From positions 15,368,158 through 15,432,157 of the forward strand of contig JABAKD010000026.1 in NCBI GenBank assembly GCA_012845835.1: DNA of 64,000 nucleotides, in the 5' to 3' direction. Below the pieces are notes generated by a model. It ran no database searches. It worked only from the letters and a program-made list of their open reading frames with translations, and was not told where the DNA came from. The position numbers and the translations under genes were made by a program. The first letter of the stretch is position 1. Each line of letters starts with the position of its first letter. Origin of the DNA: Undaria pinnatifida. Lineage: Eukaryota > Sar > Phaeophyceae > Laminariales > Alariaceae. Shown here piece after piece: positions 22,880-34,339 of this stretch.

Positions 22880-23240
22880 GCAAACTCAAATTATTTCGTT
22901 TGGTATATGCTACTTGCATTGAGGATTTTTAATCGTCACTTGGGCTGTGGGGGGGAGAAAATCGCGAACAAATTAACTTGGCTAATGTGGGGTGATGTCG
23001 CAGTTTGCGAGGGACAAAAAAACATAGTAGAATCCCGCATAAAAACAATGAACGAACGACCAGGCAGCCAGGACACCAACACATCGAGGCATCCACCATC
23101 TTCCAGGGCATCCCAAACACACCAGACGCTATCCACAACACTCAAGCACTCTCCCGTAAAGGCTGCCGGGTTCCTAGAGGACGCTCTACGGGATTGCATA
23201 CGGCAGACATGCTGACGCGTCATCAAGGGTGCCCGAAGCG
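22880..23240 (-). repeat. Dispersed repeat D2, copy 1 (inverted relative to 29920-30250)
   Basis: Its reverse complement aligns with 29920-30250: GGGCACCCTTGATGACGCGT, CTGGCTGCCTGGTCGTTCGT, a T-run followed by CTCGCAAAC, and AATGCAAGTAGC. Both strands show moderate open frames that are not conserved between the copies. Confidence 0.7.
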
Positions 23241-23244
23241 GCGC

Positions 23245-24640
23245 AAATTTAGATATTTGCTACGAACACGTAACAGCCAGCAAAGAAACTTCGAAACCAC
23301 AAGGCTCGTCTCACGTTCGTTGGAGACCGACGACCTGTGGCCCACATACAAACGCAACGCGTCACAAACGCGCCACCCACGCCAACGCCACAGGTGCGGA
23401 AGACTCTTCCGGCTCTACCCCTGGCCCGCATCAAAGTCTGTTTGCAGCCCACCAACAGCAGCAGCAGAGTGGCCTTTCGGCGTTTGTGAGAGTATTTTGA
23501 GCAGTCTGCTCAAGAATCAAAAAGCCACACCCGTACATGAAAATCCGCGAACAGTATGAATTTCAAAAGCTCGGAGATCGACAGACGGGTCGACACCAAG
23601 CAAGGCAAACCAGAGACACGGGGCGTCCTCTTTTAAAGAAACAGGCTCACCCCGAGTACGATCAAATCGGAGTCTGGGTCGCCTATACGTGGCACGTCTT
23701 GCCCGTTCGAATGAACATCGTTTCTATCTCATTCATCTGTGTGTCAGCTTCGACGGGGGAGATGTAGCAGTCTACGCCCTCGGTTGCATAGCTGAACTGT
23801 TTTCGCAATTATCACCGTGACCGAAGAGCTGAAGCATACTGCCTTCATCCCCCAGTGTCGTACATGCACCCGCGGTTCACACGCGCCTCCTTGCAAGACA
23901 TATTTACTCTCGCCACATGCTCCGATCTTTTTTGGAGGTCCTCTGCTTGCCCGGTGGCGACGCCCTGTGGACCACCGACAAGCGGTTTTAGCTCGGCGGC
24001 GCAAATATTCACGCAGGCACCTCGTAGGTTTCCTAAACGAGAGCTTCTGCAGCGTTATCCGTATGCTCGATATTTGTGCATGAGAACGTTTGGCCGTCGA
24101 CCAGGTGGACGCCATGGCGCCACCATCGCGCATCAGTCTCTCAAGATCCACCACCTCCCGCGCGCGACCTCCTTGAGTAGACGCGAAAGCTGACGAACGC
24201 CCATATTTTCTTCAAAATTCAAATATTTCGAATTCTCACGAACGAAATTAATAGCCAGATTAATTTAGCCAGTCGTTGACTGGACCACAAATAGACTAAT
24301 CGCTGTCATTGGTCGTTATCCACCCAAAGCAGGAAGCGATCGGGCGATGATGTCACGCCGAGGGCGCACAAGGAACGTTATCCCGCACACCTACCCACCC
24401 CCTAGGCCCATTTTTTTTCATCTTTCAAGTTTTGATATTTTTCTTTGTTTCCTTGCTTGGTGGTTCGTTTCTTGGCTGTGCCCCTGCGAATGGTTTACTG
24501 CACACTCTTGAGTTAACAAAGAGGCTTGACAAGCAAGCCAACGTTGCAAGAGCGAGGGATGTCAAAGTGTACTTTAGGTTGTTTTAGGTATGTAAATCCT
24601 TGCGTCAATGCAAGGTGGTCAATGTAGTCGGAAATAATCA
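23245..24640. other. No gene recognised
   Basis: Both strands contain open frames of 70-180 codons (23005-23559 plus, 23744-24154 minus, 23855-24193 plus). They overlap one another, lack recognised motifs and partly lie in repeat D2. None is supported. Confidence 0.35.
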
Positions 24641-24643
24641 AGG

Positions 24644-25366
24644 GTGGACAAGCGCCGCGCTTGGGCACGAAACCCTGTAAGCCTTCGTGCCCTTGATGTC
24701 CAAACACGGCGCGCATGCGACTCCTGGTTGTTCCACCGTTCCCGCACAGCCTGGACTCAAGATGCCGCGGAAGGCAATTGGTACCGCTTGGAGAGACACG
24801 CGATACAGGTTTATGCGAGCCTCTCACCCCCTGGTTGCCAAAACCATGAGGGGTTGATGGGTAGTGTTGGAGAACAGGCTCCCGGACAGCCGGACGTAAT
24901 CTGGCGCAGTAGATGGGAGCGTGGTCAAGCGTCCCATCGGCGGGACCACTCCCGTCTGCAGCGTCGGATAAACACCATACTTAGCAGTGCCCGCGCCCTC
25001 ACAATCCTCAAGCCCGTTTACAAGTTCCGTCGCAACCAGGTCCCAGCGAAACTGCCCGCGCCAGCACCACCCTCACCCTTGCTCACAACTCCCGTCACAA
25101 CCACGTCGGCGTCACTACCCGCGCCCGCACCACCTTCACCCCTGCTCATAGGTCCCGTCGCCACCACGTCAGCGTCACTGCTTGCCCCCCCGCCGCTACT
25201 ACTACTGTCCACCAACACCGGCGACTCCTTCGCGCCGTCCGCGGCGCTCTACGTTTTGAAAAAATCTGGTAATTTGCGCCCGCTCGCCACCGCCATCCCG
25301 GCACCAGAACCCCTGTCGACACACGTTGGTCGGCATGGAACTTGCGACATGAGCAATAGGAATTGA
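24644..25366 (+). CDS. Hypothetical Pro-rich protein with 21-residue repeats
   Basis: 240-residue open frame. The first half is Arg/Trp-containing with no recognised domain. Residues ~133-195 form an in-frame 63-bp tandem repeat (LPAPAPPSPLL, then a T/V-rich spacer ending TTSAS, twice plus a third degenerate unit), at about 25045-25215. In-frame periodicity is compatible with coding, but the minus strand is also open across the repeat (Gly/Ala/Asp-rich), so strand cannot be decided. No signal peptide, membrane segment or paralogue is seen. Confidence 0.3.
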   Translation: MDKRRAWARNPVSLRALDVQTRRACDSWLFHRSRTAWTQDAAEGNWYRLERHAIQVYASLSPPGCQNHEGLMGSVGEQAPGQPDVIWRSRWERGQASHRRDHSRLQRRINTILSSARALTILKPVYKFRRNQVPAKLPAPAPPSPLLTTPVTTTSASLPAPAPPSPLLIGPVATTSASLLAPPPLLLLSTNTGDSFAPSAALYVLKKSGNLRPLATAIPAPEPLSTHVGRHGTCDMSNRN

Positions 25367-25371
25367 TCAGC

Positions 25372-25585
25372 CGTGGAACGAAAATGCGAATTTGCTCCTG
25401 CTTTTAACATAAACACTCTGACAAGGCCTGCAGTCTCATACACTGCGCGACTAAAATACACCCAGCGTGGCAGTTCCCAAAGTGCTGAACACGCGCGAAC
25501 GACCTCCCGTAAAAAATGTGAAGCAGTGTATTAACGTATTAACAACCAGGTATATTTAACAAAAACCATATAATAAATGAAACAT
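25372..25585. other. No feature recognised
   Basis: Short unassigned interval downstream of the proline-rich frame. Confidence 0.3.
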
Positions 25586-25589
25586 AGAT

Positions 25590-25675
25590 CTAATGTACCA
25601 CGCAGCTTGCAAAGTTGAGTTTAAACCATTCAATCGGCCGTACTCACAGCTGACGGTTTTCATTTTTTTATCGAA
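25590..25675 (+). repeat. Degenerate CMR 3'-terminal fragment
   Basis: CACGCAGCTTGCAAAGTTGAG, a diverged CGATC segment, CTCACAGCTG(A)CGG and TTTTCATTTTTTTAT match the CMR terminus with many substitutions. This is an old copy and shows that the family has been active over a long period. Confidence 0.5.
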
Positions 25676-26213
25676 ACTGCTTGTGCTAGCGAGTGCAACA
25701 ACTGCTGTCCTCACAATTCATCACTTGTGTTGAAGCGACTGTTCGTGAGTCTCCACGTGGGTCCGGCTCAGTTGCTCTATAGTGTGTCCGAAATCGCGCT
25801 TGCACTTCTTGCACACCCGGTTGCCGCTGCTTATTTTCGCGGCGATTTTTCCGATAGGCAAAAGTTCTCTGCTCGCATGCGAAAGGCGTACATAGACCAA
25901 TAGGGACGCGGAGTAACTTAGCTGATTCGCATTTCGTGCGGGTTATTTTTGTTGGTGATTTTCATCATGCGGCTACGGCTTTTGGTATTGCTGCTCTGCT
26001 GCTGCTGCTGCTGCTTCCAAGGCTAGGCTTCTGCTACTGCTGATGTTCTCCGTCCTTGGGAAGGAGGCAGCACAACACACAAACTGCTCGATGGTGAGCA
26101 ATTTTACATATGATAAACCGGAGTTTTGTCTTTCCAGTGCTTGCCGCCGCTGTTGCTGATGCGAGGTACACGATACCTTCCGACATCACACTACAGCCCC
26201 CATGCCTCTCCAC

Positions 26214-26420
26214 TCACTCTCTGTGCTGTGCCGAACACTCATGCACAATGGCCTGGCCCTCCTCCATTCCTGAACCGTCACCGATGTTGGCCCCGCAGCA
26301 GCAGATGAAGACCTTGCCATCGGCTGGCTTTCCGCAGACGCTTTGTAGCCAAGCTGTCTTGTCGAAGGAGGGTTGTACCAGGGGTCCCTTCACCGTGGAG
26401 GCTGTGCTCATTGTGACCAC
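26214..26420 (-). CDS. BED-like zinc-finger first exon, possible transposase or regulator
   Basis: The minus-strand frame starts MVTMSTASTVKGPLVQPSFD and continues KTAWLQSV-x-GKPADGKVFICCCGANI, then about 20 residues to VHECSAQHR. The order W-L-x(3)-G-x-P...C-x-C...H-x(5-6)-H is how BED-type and related C2H2 DNA-binding domains of hAT-like transposases and ZBED proteins look. The first Cys pair is C-C-C rather than a clean C-x2-C, so the class is tentative. The frame meets a good splice donor (AGA|GTGAGTGG) right after the His pair, so this would be the first coding exon. Downstream exons (below about 26080) were not resolved. Confidence 0.4.
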   Translation of the reverse strand: MVTMSTASTVKGPLVQPSFDKTAWLQSVCGKPADGKVFICCCGANIGDGSGMEEGQAIVHECSAQHRE

Positions 26421-26429
26421 TCTCTCTTG

Positions 26430-27525
26430 CTCTCTGCCTTTGTCTGCGTTGCTCTGCGCTGTGCGTAGCTAGTACGCAGGCTGCTGCTGCGCGACCAGGG
26501 GGCTGCGTGTCTGCTCTATAGTACCCACCCTGCCCCTTTATTATATAGGATTTAGCATGTGGGTTGTTTGCATAGGAAATTATATGTAGTAATGGGGGGG
26601 GGGGTGGGGTCTTCGTACCCTCCCCCCCACCTCTGGAGGGGCGAAAAAAAAGTTTTTTGTACGAAGGTGTCGAATTTTTCTCTTTGTGCGCCCTTGGTCA
26701 CGCATAAAAAAAAAAAAAACTCTGTCGAATCCAAGGTGGAGGTCATGCCAGAGGCCCGCAGATATGGTGTGCTCGGCGTGGGCGTGGGCGCCCACAGTGT
26801 GCGCTTTGTCTGTGTGGAGTGTGCCTATCTCACAGACATTCTCCGTCCGTAAAGTCCGCTCTCGCTCTCCACATTGCTGTGACAAAGCATATCTAATGCG
26901 GTCCTTGCTCGCTTCTCCCGAAAAAGCAAAACTTATCACTCACATGTACAACATAAACAACACAGCACCCCCTTGATCGCGGGCTGGGTAGTTTAGGACA
27001 GCGCTTTACTGTGGAGACGGCTCGCACGGATCAAGCCGTACTGCTTGCGCCCTTGACTGTACCCATGACAATTGCCCCTCTCATCTACGCCGAGCCTGCT
27101 GATTGATCAAGATATTTATGACCAGAAAAAAATGCCGTTATATTGAGTGCGTTGTTGGTTGTAAGTGTACGGCAGCCAGTAAGCTGTTCGTCGGTTTGTT
27201 GTCACATCGCCATAATGTGTGTTGCTGTTCTTCTTCATCGACCTGAACTTCAGAACGAAATCTAGATGTTCGTTACGGCTGCTGCTGTATACTGTGTAGT
27301 CTATGTTGCTACATATCTTAGTCTGCCGTTGAGCGACAGTGTGAGGTACAAGTAGCAGATACTCGACCCAGTGTAACAATCTGTGCTTTCAAAACAAAAC
27401 AAACGGCATTCAACAGCAGTGGCATTAGCAGCGTCGACGATTTGATGAATAATGACGCGATTTCGTGATTTTCTGAGCCCCGGAGAAATAGCTTCGCCTT
27501 GAATTAGGCGATAACAACCATGGGG
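26430..27525. other. No gene recognised
   Basis: Includes a G-run and C-run inverted pair (26594-26610 and 26620-26640) and a poly-A tract at 26706. The minus-strand frame 26580-26939 (119 residues) is His/Ala-rich around GCCCACGCCCACGCC and has no recognised family. Confidence 0.35.
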
Positions 27526-27529
27526 GGAG

Positions 27530-28530
27530 TGGCAACCCTTCGTTTGTATCGAGGAATACTATATTTGAGGCATTCGTCGTGCGCCGATTGCAAGAACTCA
27601 GACGAGCTAGGACAATCCTTCTGTTGATGGCCTTCGTCGATCTCCAGGTAGCATAGAACTCCGTCGATCAAAAGCGGTTGTGGGTGGTGCTCGCACCTTT
27701 CCGCGTACCAGAGACAATGTTGATCACTATTGGCAAGTTCCCCGAAGACATGTGAGCTCGCGTGCGTACGGATGACGGTGAACACTATGTGTGAATGGCA
27801 TGACGTCACTCAGGGATTGCGGCAGAGATGTGTACTGTGTCGCCTCTTCTTCGTAATGTAGGTTTCGCCGGACAACGGTACATTGCGTTCTGCTAAGTTT
27901 CAGTGAGGACCCAGACATTTCGAGGGACTTGGTGCACCTCGAGGAGGACTTCGTGGAAGGCGGGTTAAAGATTGAACCACTGGCATGTGCGCGGTGGTCA
28001 GTCTGTGGTATGCTGTACGCCGACGATGCAGGCAATGTGTCAAAGTCAACGGAACACCTTGCGAAGCTGAGTGTCATTGTGACCTTTTGACAATCAGCAA
28101 ATCTCACCGTCCTCGAACCGAAAACGGAGACAATGCTGCTCCGCACACTCAACACGGTTCTCCCGGCCCCACCGCTCGTTGTCGAGGCGGCGGGCCAGAG
28201 ATATATACGCAGGCGATTCATTTTCTGTACCCGGGCGCGGTCTTATAAACGCAAGCGCCGACATTATGCCATAAATTAACGACGAATTCGACGCGTGTGG
28301 GCATGATACGATCGTTTCAAGCGGGAGAGCTCTGTACAATATGGAAGATTCTTCGTTCACACTAAAGGCGCGCCTGCGAAGAACCGAGGTGATGGACACC
28401 CTGCTGTACGGGTGCGTGGCTCGGAATCTCGGCCGGGGGCACTTCGCTGACCTTCGAACCGCATACTAAAACGTCCTCCTAACGGATATTGGCTTCCAGC
28501 GTCGACAACGCGCCGGCCACCACATATCGA
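27530..28530 (+). pseudogene. LINE-B reverse transcriptase remnant
   Basis: A heavily decayed non-LTR reverse transcriptase. Reading across frameshifts and stops, the plus strand shows VVRRLQELRRAR, then MAFVDLQ...YDSVD (finger/palm motif A region), then VRTDDGEH, a diverged GLRQG...SPLL segment (GIAAEMCTVSPLL), GMLYADDAGNVSKS (motif C, YADD box) at about 28008-28050, and LLYGC near 28403-28417. Each corresponds in order to the same blocks of the LINE-A copy at 42850-43900. The two are clearly homologous but too different to be the same subfamily. At least four frame changes make it non-functional. No 3' UTR or CAA tail like that of LINE-A follows. Confidence 0.75.
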
Positions 28531-28757
28531 CCTCTACGACAGTCATCACGATGTGAGAGCTCTGAGACGACCACCCGCGAAAGATACCTCCTCTTTGCGG
28601 GAGCCGTATAAAGGACAACAACTGAACGGCAGACCCGTCGCGTGATGTTCGGGACGATGGTTGGTGTACGGAGACAACCCGGGACCAGGCCGACTAGAAA
28701 ATAACTGGGCCCAACCTGTCGCAGACGACATCAAAGCATTCAAAGCCACCGAGGGAT

Positions 28758-29180
28758 CTGTTACGGTTCTGTGACAGTTTCAATAGTTACTATAACATGC
28801 GTTTTTGTGATAGTAGGGGCCGCGCTATTTATGTCCCCTCCCTTAGTCGGGTGTGGCTGCCTCACCCTGACACAATGCCTTGGGTTCACGTTCATAAACC
28901 TTCGGATAAGAAATCAAGTTGCCATTTTCACACTACTTTCTTGGGAAGCTTCACATCTTGAGCACCTGCACAAGTGACTTGCTCTCTCTCTTCGAGGAAC
29001 GCACAAGCGCCTTCTGAACTCGGCCGTATCGGTCCTTCGGAGGTCAGTAATTATGAATTTCTGAGGCGTGCTACAGATATGGCTTATGTGTGGACCTTGC
29101 GATGCTGGTAGGCTAGATACCCTCGCATGTCTCACCCTGACTCCAGACAGACTCCACCTTTAAGGGTCCGATTCGTGACA
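28758..29180 (+). repeat. LTR-like dispersed repeat, copy 2
   Basis: Begins TGTTACGGTTCTGTGACA and ends GATTCGTGACA. Collinear with the minus-strand copy at 4425-4906, which is somewhat longer by an insertion near its first third. No primer-binding site, gag/pol or second LTR was seen nearby, so it is a solo LTR at best. Confidence 0.45.
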
Positions 29181-29189
29181 GCTCAACGG

Positions 29190-29919
29190 ACAACCCCTTT
29201 TCGCTGTTAGGAGTAGAGAGTGTGCTATTATGGTCAATGGCGGCTAAGAAGAGTTGAAACGGGTACGGGGAGTCGTCGACGCGGCGGGACGCTTCATGAC
29301 GAAATAACACAGGACCGAGGCGGACAAGAGCTGGCCAATGCACGCAACAGTGGACGCCAAGAACAGCAACAAGGAGGAACTTGAGGGTGAAGTGGGGAGG
29401 GGGGCGTACCGATACAGCTATGGACGAACGCCGAATCTAAATGGTACATGGTGTGGCAAGCTAGCGGTTTGACTATTTTGTGGAGCGTGTTCTCAAGTAC
29501 AGTATATACAATAGCCCTGAACACTATCGTGACCGGTAGTGTTTGGCTTTCTTGTATTCATCGAGTCCAACGGGGGGAGCGCGAAGGCGGCAGTATTGAC
29601 ACTTAGCTGTTGCCTTGCTTGCTTTGTTCATTTTTATTTTCTTACTTCTCTCTTTATTCCCCTGTTTTCCCTCCCCACCAGCCTTATGCCAGTATTTTCC
29701 TGTTCTTCCTGCGGTTTCGTCCGTGCAACAGGTAGCTGTTTCTCTTCATCAGCACGTAGGTTGTTTCTCTTTCAGCTGGTCTGGCTTCCTTGCTCACATT
29801 CATCAGAGCTCTTGGTGTTTTCTTTACAAGTTTCCATTTTTTTCTTATGTTATGGTCTCGGTCGTTTTGTTGTGCTGTCGTGCCCGATACGCCGGCATTT
29901 CACTTGCTTGAAGTTGATT
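29190..29919. other. No gene recognised
   Basis: T-rich on the plus strand between 29600 and 29880. The hydrophobic open frames there (Phe/Leu/Ser-rich) reflect this composition. No motif recognised. Confidence 0.4.
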
Positions 29920-30425
29920 ACGCCGCTTCGGGCACCCTTGATGACGCGTCAGCCTGTCCGCCGAGGGCAATCCCGGAGAGCGTCCCCCAGGAACCCCCGG
30001 CAGCTTCTTCGGGAATGTGCCTGAGTATTGTAGATGCCGTTTTCTCTGTCCGGGATGCTCTGTGAAAGATGATGGGTGCCTCGATGTATTTGTTGGTGTC
30101 CTGGCTGCCTGGTCGTTCGTTCATTTTTTTAATGAGATTTTACAACTTTTTTTTTGCTCGCAAACAGGGCCATCACCTTACATTAAACCAATATATTATT
30201 TTCTCCCACACACAGGGCAAATTATGACTCTCAAAGTCCTTACGTAATGCAAGTAGCTTATGAAACCCCAACCACTGCTGACATGGCGCTTACAGGGTGG
30301 TGGGGAGTAAGATATTATTTTCTCCACTTTCTTCCCCCCACAGGCCAAATTATGACTCAAAGTCAATAATGCAAGTAGCTCATGAAACCCCAACCACTGC
30401 TGGCATGGCGCGTACAGGATGGTGG
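29920..30425 (+). repeat. Dispersed repeat D2, copy 2, with ~128-bp tandem unit
   Basis: The part to 30250 is the inverted partner of 22880-23240. From about 30190 the end is repeated in tandem: CACAGGGCAAATTATGACTC at 30211 and CACAGGCCAAATTATGACTC at 30339. Each is followed by AATGCAAGTAGC, ATGAAACCCCAACCACTGCT and ACATGGCG/GCATGGCG. Confidence 0.65.
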
Positions 30426-30429
30426 GATG

Positions 30430-31585
30430 TGATGCACGCTACAGAAGGTGTGGAGTAAACATTGGCATCGGGAAGAACTGAAGTGTAACCTTATGCACAT
30501 TTCCGTGTCCTAGATAGCCGTGAAAAAAAATCGAACAATATCGACGAGGCGCCAGGAAGTTTAGTAATGACGGCGTCCCGTTCGTGAGAGAAGTTAGCTT
30601 AGAGTCCACCGTAGGACGCGCCGATATTATTGCAGTGCTGACGAAAACAGGTTGAGAGCTCTCTTTCTCTCACCGAAACGACTTTTCTTGAGAGGTTTTT
30701 AGGAGGTTGTGGTGGAATACCTGGTACTCGAGTTACTGTCACGACCTCCACGTCTAGACTAATCGAACAGCTGAAAACGATACGCTCACAAAACACATGT
30801 TCGGGACATCGACGTTGTTTGTCTCCCTTTTACCAAACAATGGACCCAGTAGTGAGTATCGCCGGCCAACGATGCAATATATTCGTGGATCAGCACCACA
30901 CCCGATACTGCACTGCTTTCCCTCACCCTGCCGCCTCCCCGGGCCCGGTTCGTAGTTACAACGCCTCATTAGCTCATGGCACGCAAACTCTGACATAAGT
31001 TAATTTAATATATTTAGTGTGACTATGGAGAACTGCATGAACTATTGCACATACTCTGGGTGAGGATTGTAGGCGATAGCTATTCTGCACATAGTTCCCC
31101 GGTATCAGTTGTGTGGGATTGGCTTCCACAACCATTAGCCTTACGCGACCCCTAAGAGCTACTTGAGCTACGCATGCTTGCCGAGTACTGCATATTATTT
31201 GTCCATCGATTGTGCGCAAAAGCAGTTCCCCAATGGGGCCTCTCCGCCTTTTAGGCGCAGGAGCCGATTCCTAGAACCCATAGAGTTCAATAGTCAGTTA
31301 GGATATGTGCATGATAGCGATGTTTGAGCGCATTAGGCCATTAAATCGTCGTACCGCGCGAGGGACACCATAACTCTACGTGGGCGCACCATGACACTTG
31401 TATGTATATGGAGATTCCACATACATACGTATTGCTTTGTGTTTCGTGTGCAAAATTTCTTTTCCGCAGCAGCTATGATATTGTGATATGGATCGATGTA
31501 CCGAATAGTTGATCGCTTGACGGAACGTGTCATACTTCCTGAAATAAACCTGCTCCATTTAATCTTCAGGTCAAAATTATAAAAG
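30430..31585. other. No gene recognised
   Basis: Unassigned sequence. All open frames are below 82 codons and lack recognised motifs. Confidence 0.4.
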
Positions 31586-31586
31586 T

Positions 31587-33125
31587 TGAAAATACACTCC
31601 AGCTGTGAGATCGAAGATTTCGTCGAAACTCATCTTTGCAAGCTGTGTGTGATACTCCGATCGCGCGCATTACGAGTTGTGTGTCCTCATTAAGGATATA
31701 GGTCGGCGACTCCCCTTACAACTACAAAGTAGCTATCAGGGTCAACAGGATGATTTTAGTCAGTCTGTGCGCGGAAACTATAAAACCCGTTTATGAGGGG
31801 GACAAAATCTGACAGCTGTGAAGGGGAATGTATCCTTTTATCAAGTGAATCTTGTAAGTCGAATAACCGGTGAGGGGGGTGGGGCGGAGTTTTGAAGGAC
31901 GTGGGGGCCTGGTTTTGATCAAAAGCGAGCGGGTTTGGAGGGGGGAGGGGGGGGGGGGGGGGGGAAGGGGGCAATTTGTGCATGTAAGCTATAAATCCTT
32001 TCGAGGGGATAAATTTGACGGTTTTGGCACCATTTTATTACTAGGGGGGAGGGGGGGGGTTGGGCCGGGGGGGGGGGCGTGTGGGGCAGCTCAATATGTG
32101 CCTGGAAACTATACATGATTTTGAGGGGATCAATGTGACGGTTTTGGAAATAATGGATCAGTTTATCATGTATATCCTGGGGTAAGTCGTACAATCAGTG
32201 AGTAAAGAGATGGTGGAGTGTTCGGGGGGGTGGGGTTGGGATGGGTTGGGGGGGGAGGGGGGGAGGTGGGGGGGGGGGGCGGGTTGGGGCGGGGGAGGAG
32301 GGGGGGGGGGGGGGGGGAGGAAGGGCTTTGGGTGAAGGGTTTGTTATACGTGTGGTGCTAGGTCTAGGCGATGGTGCGGGTGATGGGGAAGAAGGGGGCG
32401 TTCAAGGCGGGGGGGGGGGGGGAAACAGCGGCATGGATGGCTCTCGAAAGACAATGAGGTGATATCCTGCGCGTGAAGTGTTTATTAATCTGGCGGATTT
32501 CGATATTTGGTGGGGCGTTTGAGTAAGGGAGAGCGAGAGGGGGGAGGGGGGGGGGGAGGAGATTTTTTAGGAGGTTTAGGTCACAAATTATATTCAAATA
32601 CACTTTGGCTGTGAGATCAAAGATATGTAGCGGCTTATTATACGCGTGGGGCTAGGTCTAGGCGATCGTGCGGGCGGTTGGAAAAGAGGGGGCGTTGAAG
32701 GGGGGGGGGGGGGGGGGGGGAGAAAAGAATTGAAAACTACGTCCTGGATGGTCAGAAAGGTAATGACGTGATATCAACTGCGTGCAGGTGTTCATTACTC
32801 AGGCCGCTTTCGATTGTGAGCGGGGCGCTTGGACAAACTAGGCGGAAGGGGGGGGGAATCGGGGGATGGGGGGGGGGTGGGGGGGGGGGGAGGGTTGGGC
32901 TTTTTCAAGAACAAGAGGGGTCAGGGGAGGGGGAGGAGAGGGGGGGGGGCGGGGGGCGGGATATTTCAGTATGTGCGCGAAAACTCTAAACCCTCAGAGG
33001 GGACAAACCTGACGATTGAAGCAATAAGACATCCCTTTATATCATCTGGCTTGTAATGTTTACTACTCTAGAAGGTTTGATGTTAGATGCAGCATGCAAC
33101 CCAGTGTTTAAGTGTAGTAAATAAC
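31587..33125 (-). repeat. CMR copy 8, near full length
   Basis: Antisense. Terminal block at 31597-31760 (ACACTCCAGCTGTGAGATCG, GGCGACTCCCC), then modules with G tracts at 31935-31970, 32050-32080, 32245-32320, 32410, 32540-32560, 32700-32720, 32850-32890 and 32940-32960. It ends with GGGACAAACCTGACGATTG and the TTTACTACTCTAGAAGG region. The Gly-rich plus frames and Pro-rich minus frames here are translations of homopolymer tracts. Confidence 0.75.
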
Positions 33126-33192
33126 GTGTTGAATATTCATAATTTGTTGTTGTATGATACATGGATCGAAAGCTAGAATATTTAATATTTAA

Positions 33193-33330
33193 AAAGAAAA
33201 TACACTCCAGCTGTGAGATCGAAGATTTCGTCGAAACTCATCTTTGCAAGCTGTGTGTGATACTCCGATCGCGCGATTTTAAAGAATATTTGTAGTCACC
33301 AATATTTTCTGACATCGCTAATTATAAAAA
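33193..33330 (-). repeat. CMR terminal fragment plus internal fragment
   Basis: Only 80 bases of the terminus (AAAATACACTCCAGCTG to GATCGCGCG) followed by a scrap of the CMR internal region (CAATATTTTCTGACATCGCT, as at 15640 and 1945). The next copy starts immediately after, so fragments are stacked head to tail. Confidence 0.65.
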
Positions 33331-33331
33331 A

Positions 33332-33935
33332 TGAAAATACACTCCAGCTGTGAGATCGAAGATCTCGTCGAAACTCATCTTTGCAAGCTGTGTGTGATAC
33401 TCCGATCGCGCGCATTACGAGCTGTGTGTCCTCATTAAAGGTATAGGTCGGCGACTCCCCTTACAACTACAAAGTAGCTATCAGGGTCAACAGGATGATT
33501 TTAGTCAGTCTGTGCGCGGAAACTATAAAACCCGTTTCTGAGGGGGACAAAATCTGACAGCTGTGAAGGGAAATGTATCCTTTTATCAAGTGAATCTTGT
33601 AATTCGAATAACCGGTGAGGGGGGTGGGGCGGAGTTTTGAAGGACGTGGGGGCCTGGTTTTGATCAAAAGCGAGCGGGTTTGGAGGGGGGGGGGGGGGGG
33701 GGGGGGAGGGGGCAATTTGTGCATGTAAGCTATAAATCCTTTCGAGGGGATAAATCTGACGGTTTTGGCACCAGTATATTTTTGGGGGCGGGGGGGCGGG
33801 TTGGGGCGGGGGGGGGGGGGCGTGTGGGGCAGCTCACTATGTGCCTGGAAACTATACAATTTTTTGAGGGGATCAATGTGACTGTTTTGGAAATAATGGA
33901 TCAGTTTATCATGTATATAAGTCGTACAACGTCAT
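33332..33935 (-). repeat. CMR copy 9
   Basis: Nearly identical to 31587-32170 through the terminal block, the G-tract module at 33683-33708 and the module at 33785-33815 (GTGGGGCAGCTCACTATGTG). It ends near 33935. Confidence 0.8.
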
Positions 33936-33939
33936 ATAT

Positions 33940-34335
33940 ATGCGATGTCACTACTATTGAACGCGATATGTGTTAAACTGATAAAAGTTGGTGTTTTTAG
34001 ATTGCTAACAAAGCGTTTATGGCAGCCGCGGTTCGTTCTGAATTCTAAACATTCATCAAAAATACCCCGGTACAAAATTCAGCAAAGTATGGTCTACTGC
34101 TGTAGGTGCATCTATGAAACCCAATAGCCACAGCAGTTTCAAGTTGATGGGTCTATAGAACATAGTTCCAAATCCACATACCTAGTAATTCCCAAACATT
34201 GCAGGTTTTGGGAACATTAACACATGTGATCTAAGACGTATCTTTTCATATTCATGGTCCATTTAGGCGATTATTTGAACGACCACGTATGTACGATACG
34301 TAATATATACTCCGGAGTAACATATAATATATTAT
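33940..34335. other. No gene recognised
   Basis: AT-rich spacer between two CMR copies. Nothing recognised. Confidence 0.4.
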
Positions 34336-34339
34336 TTCC

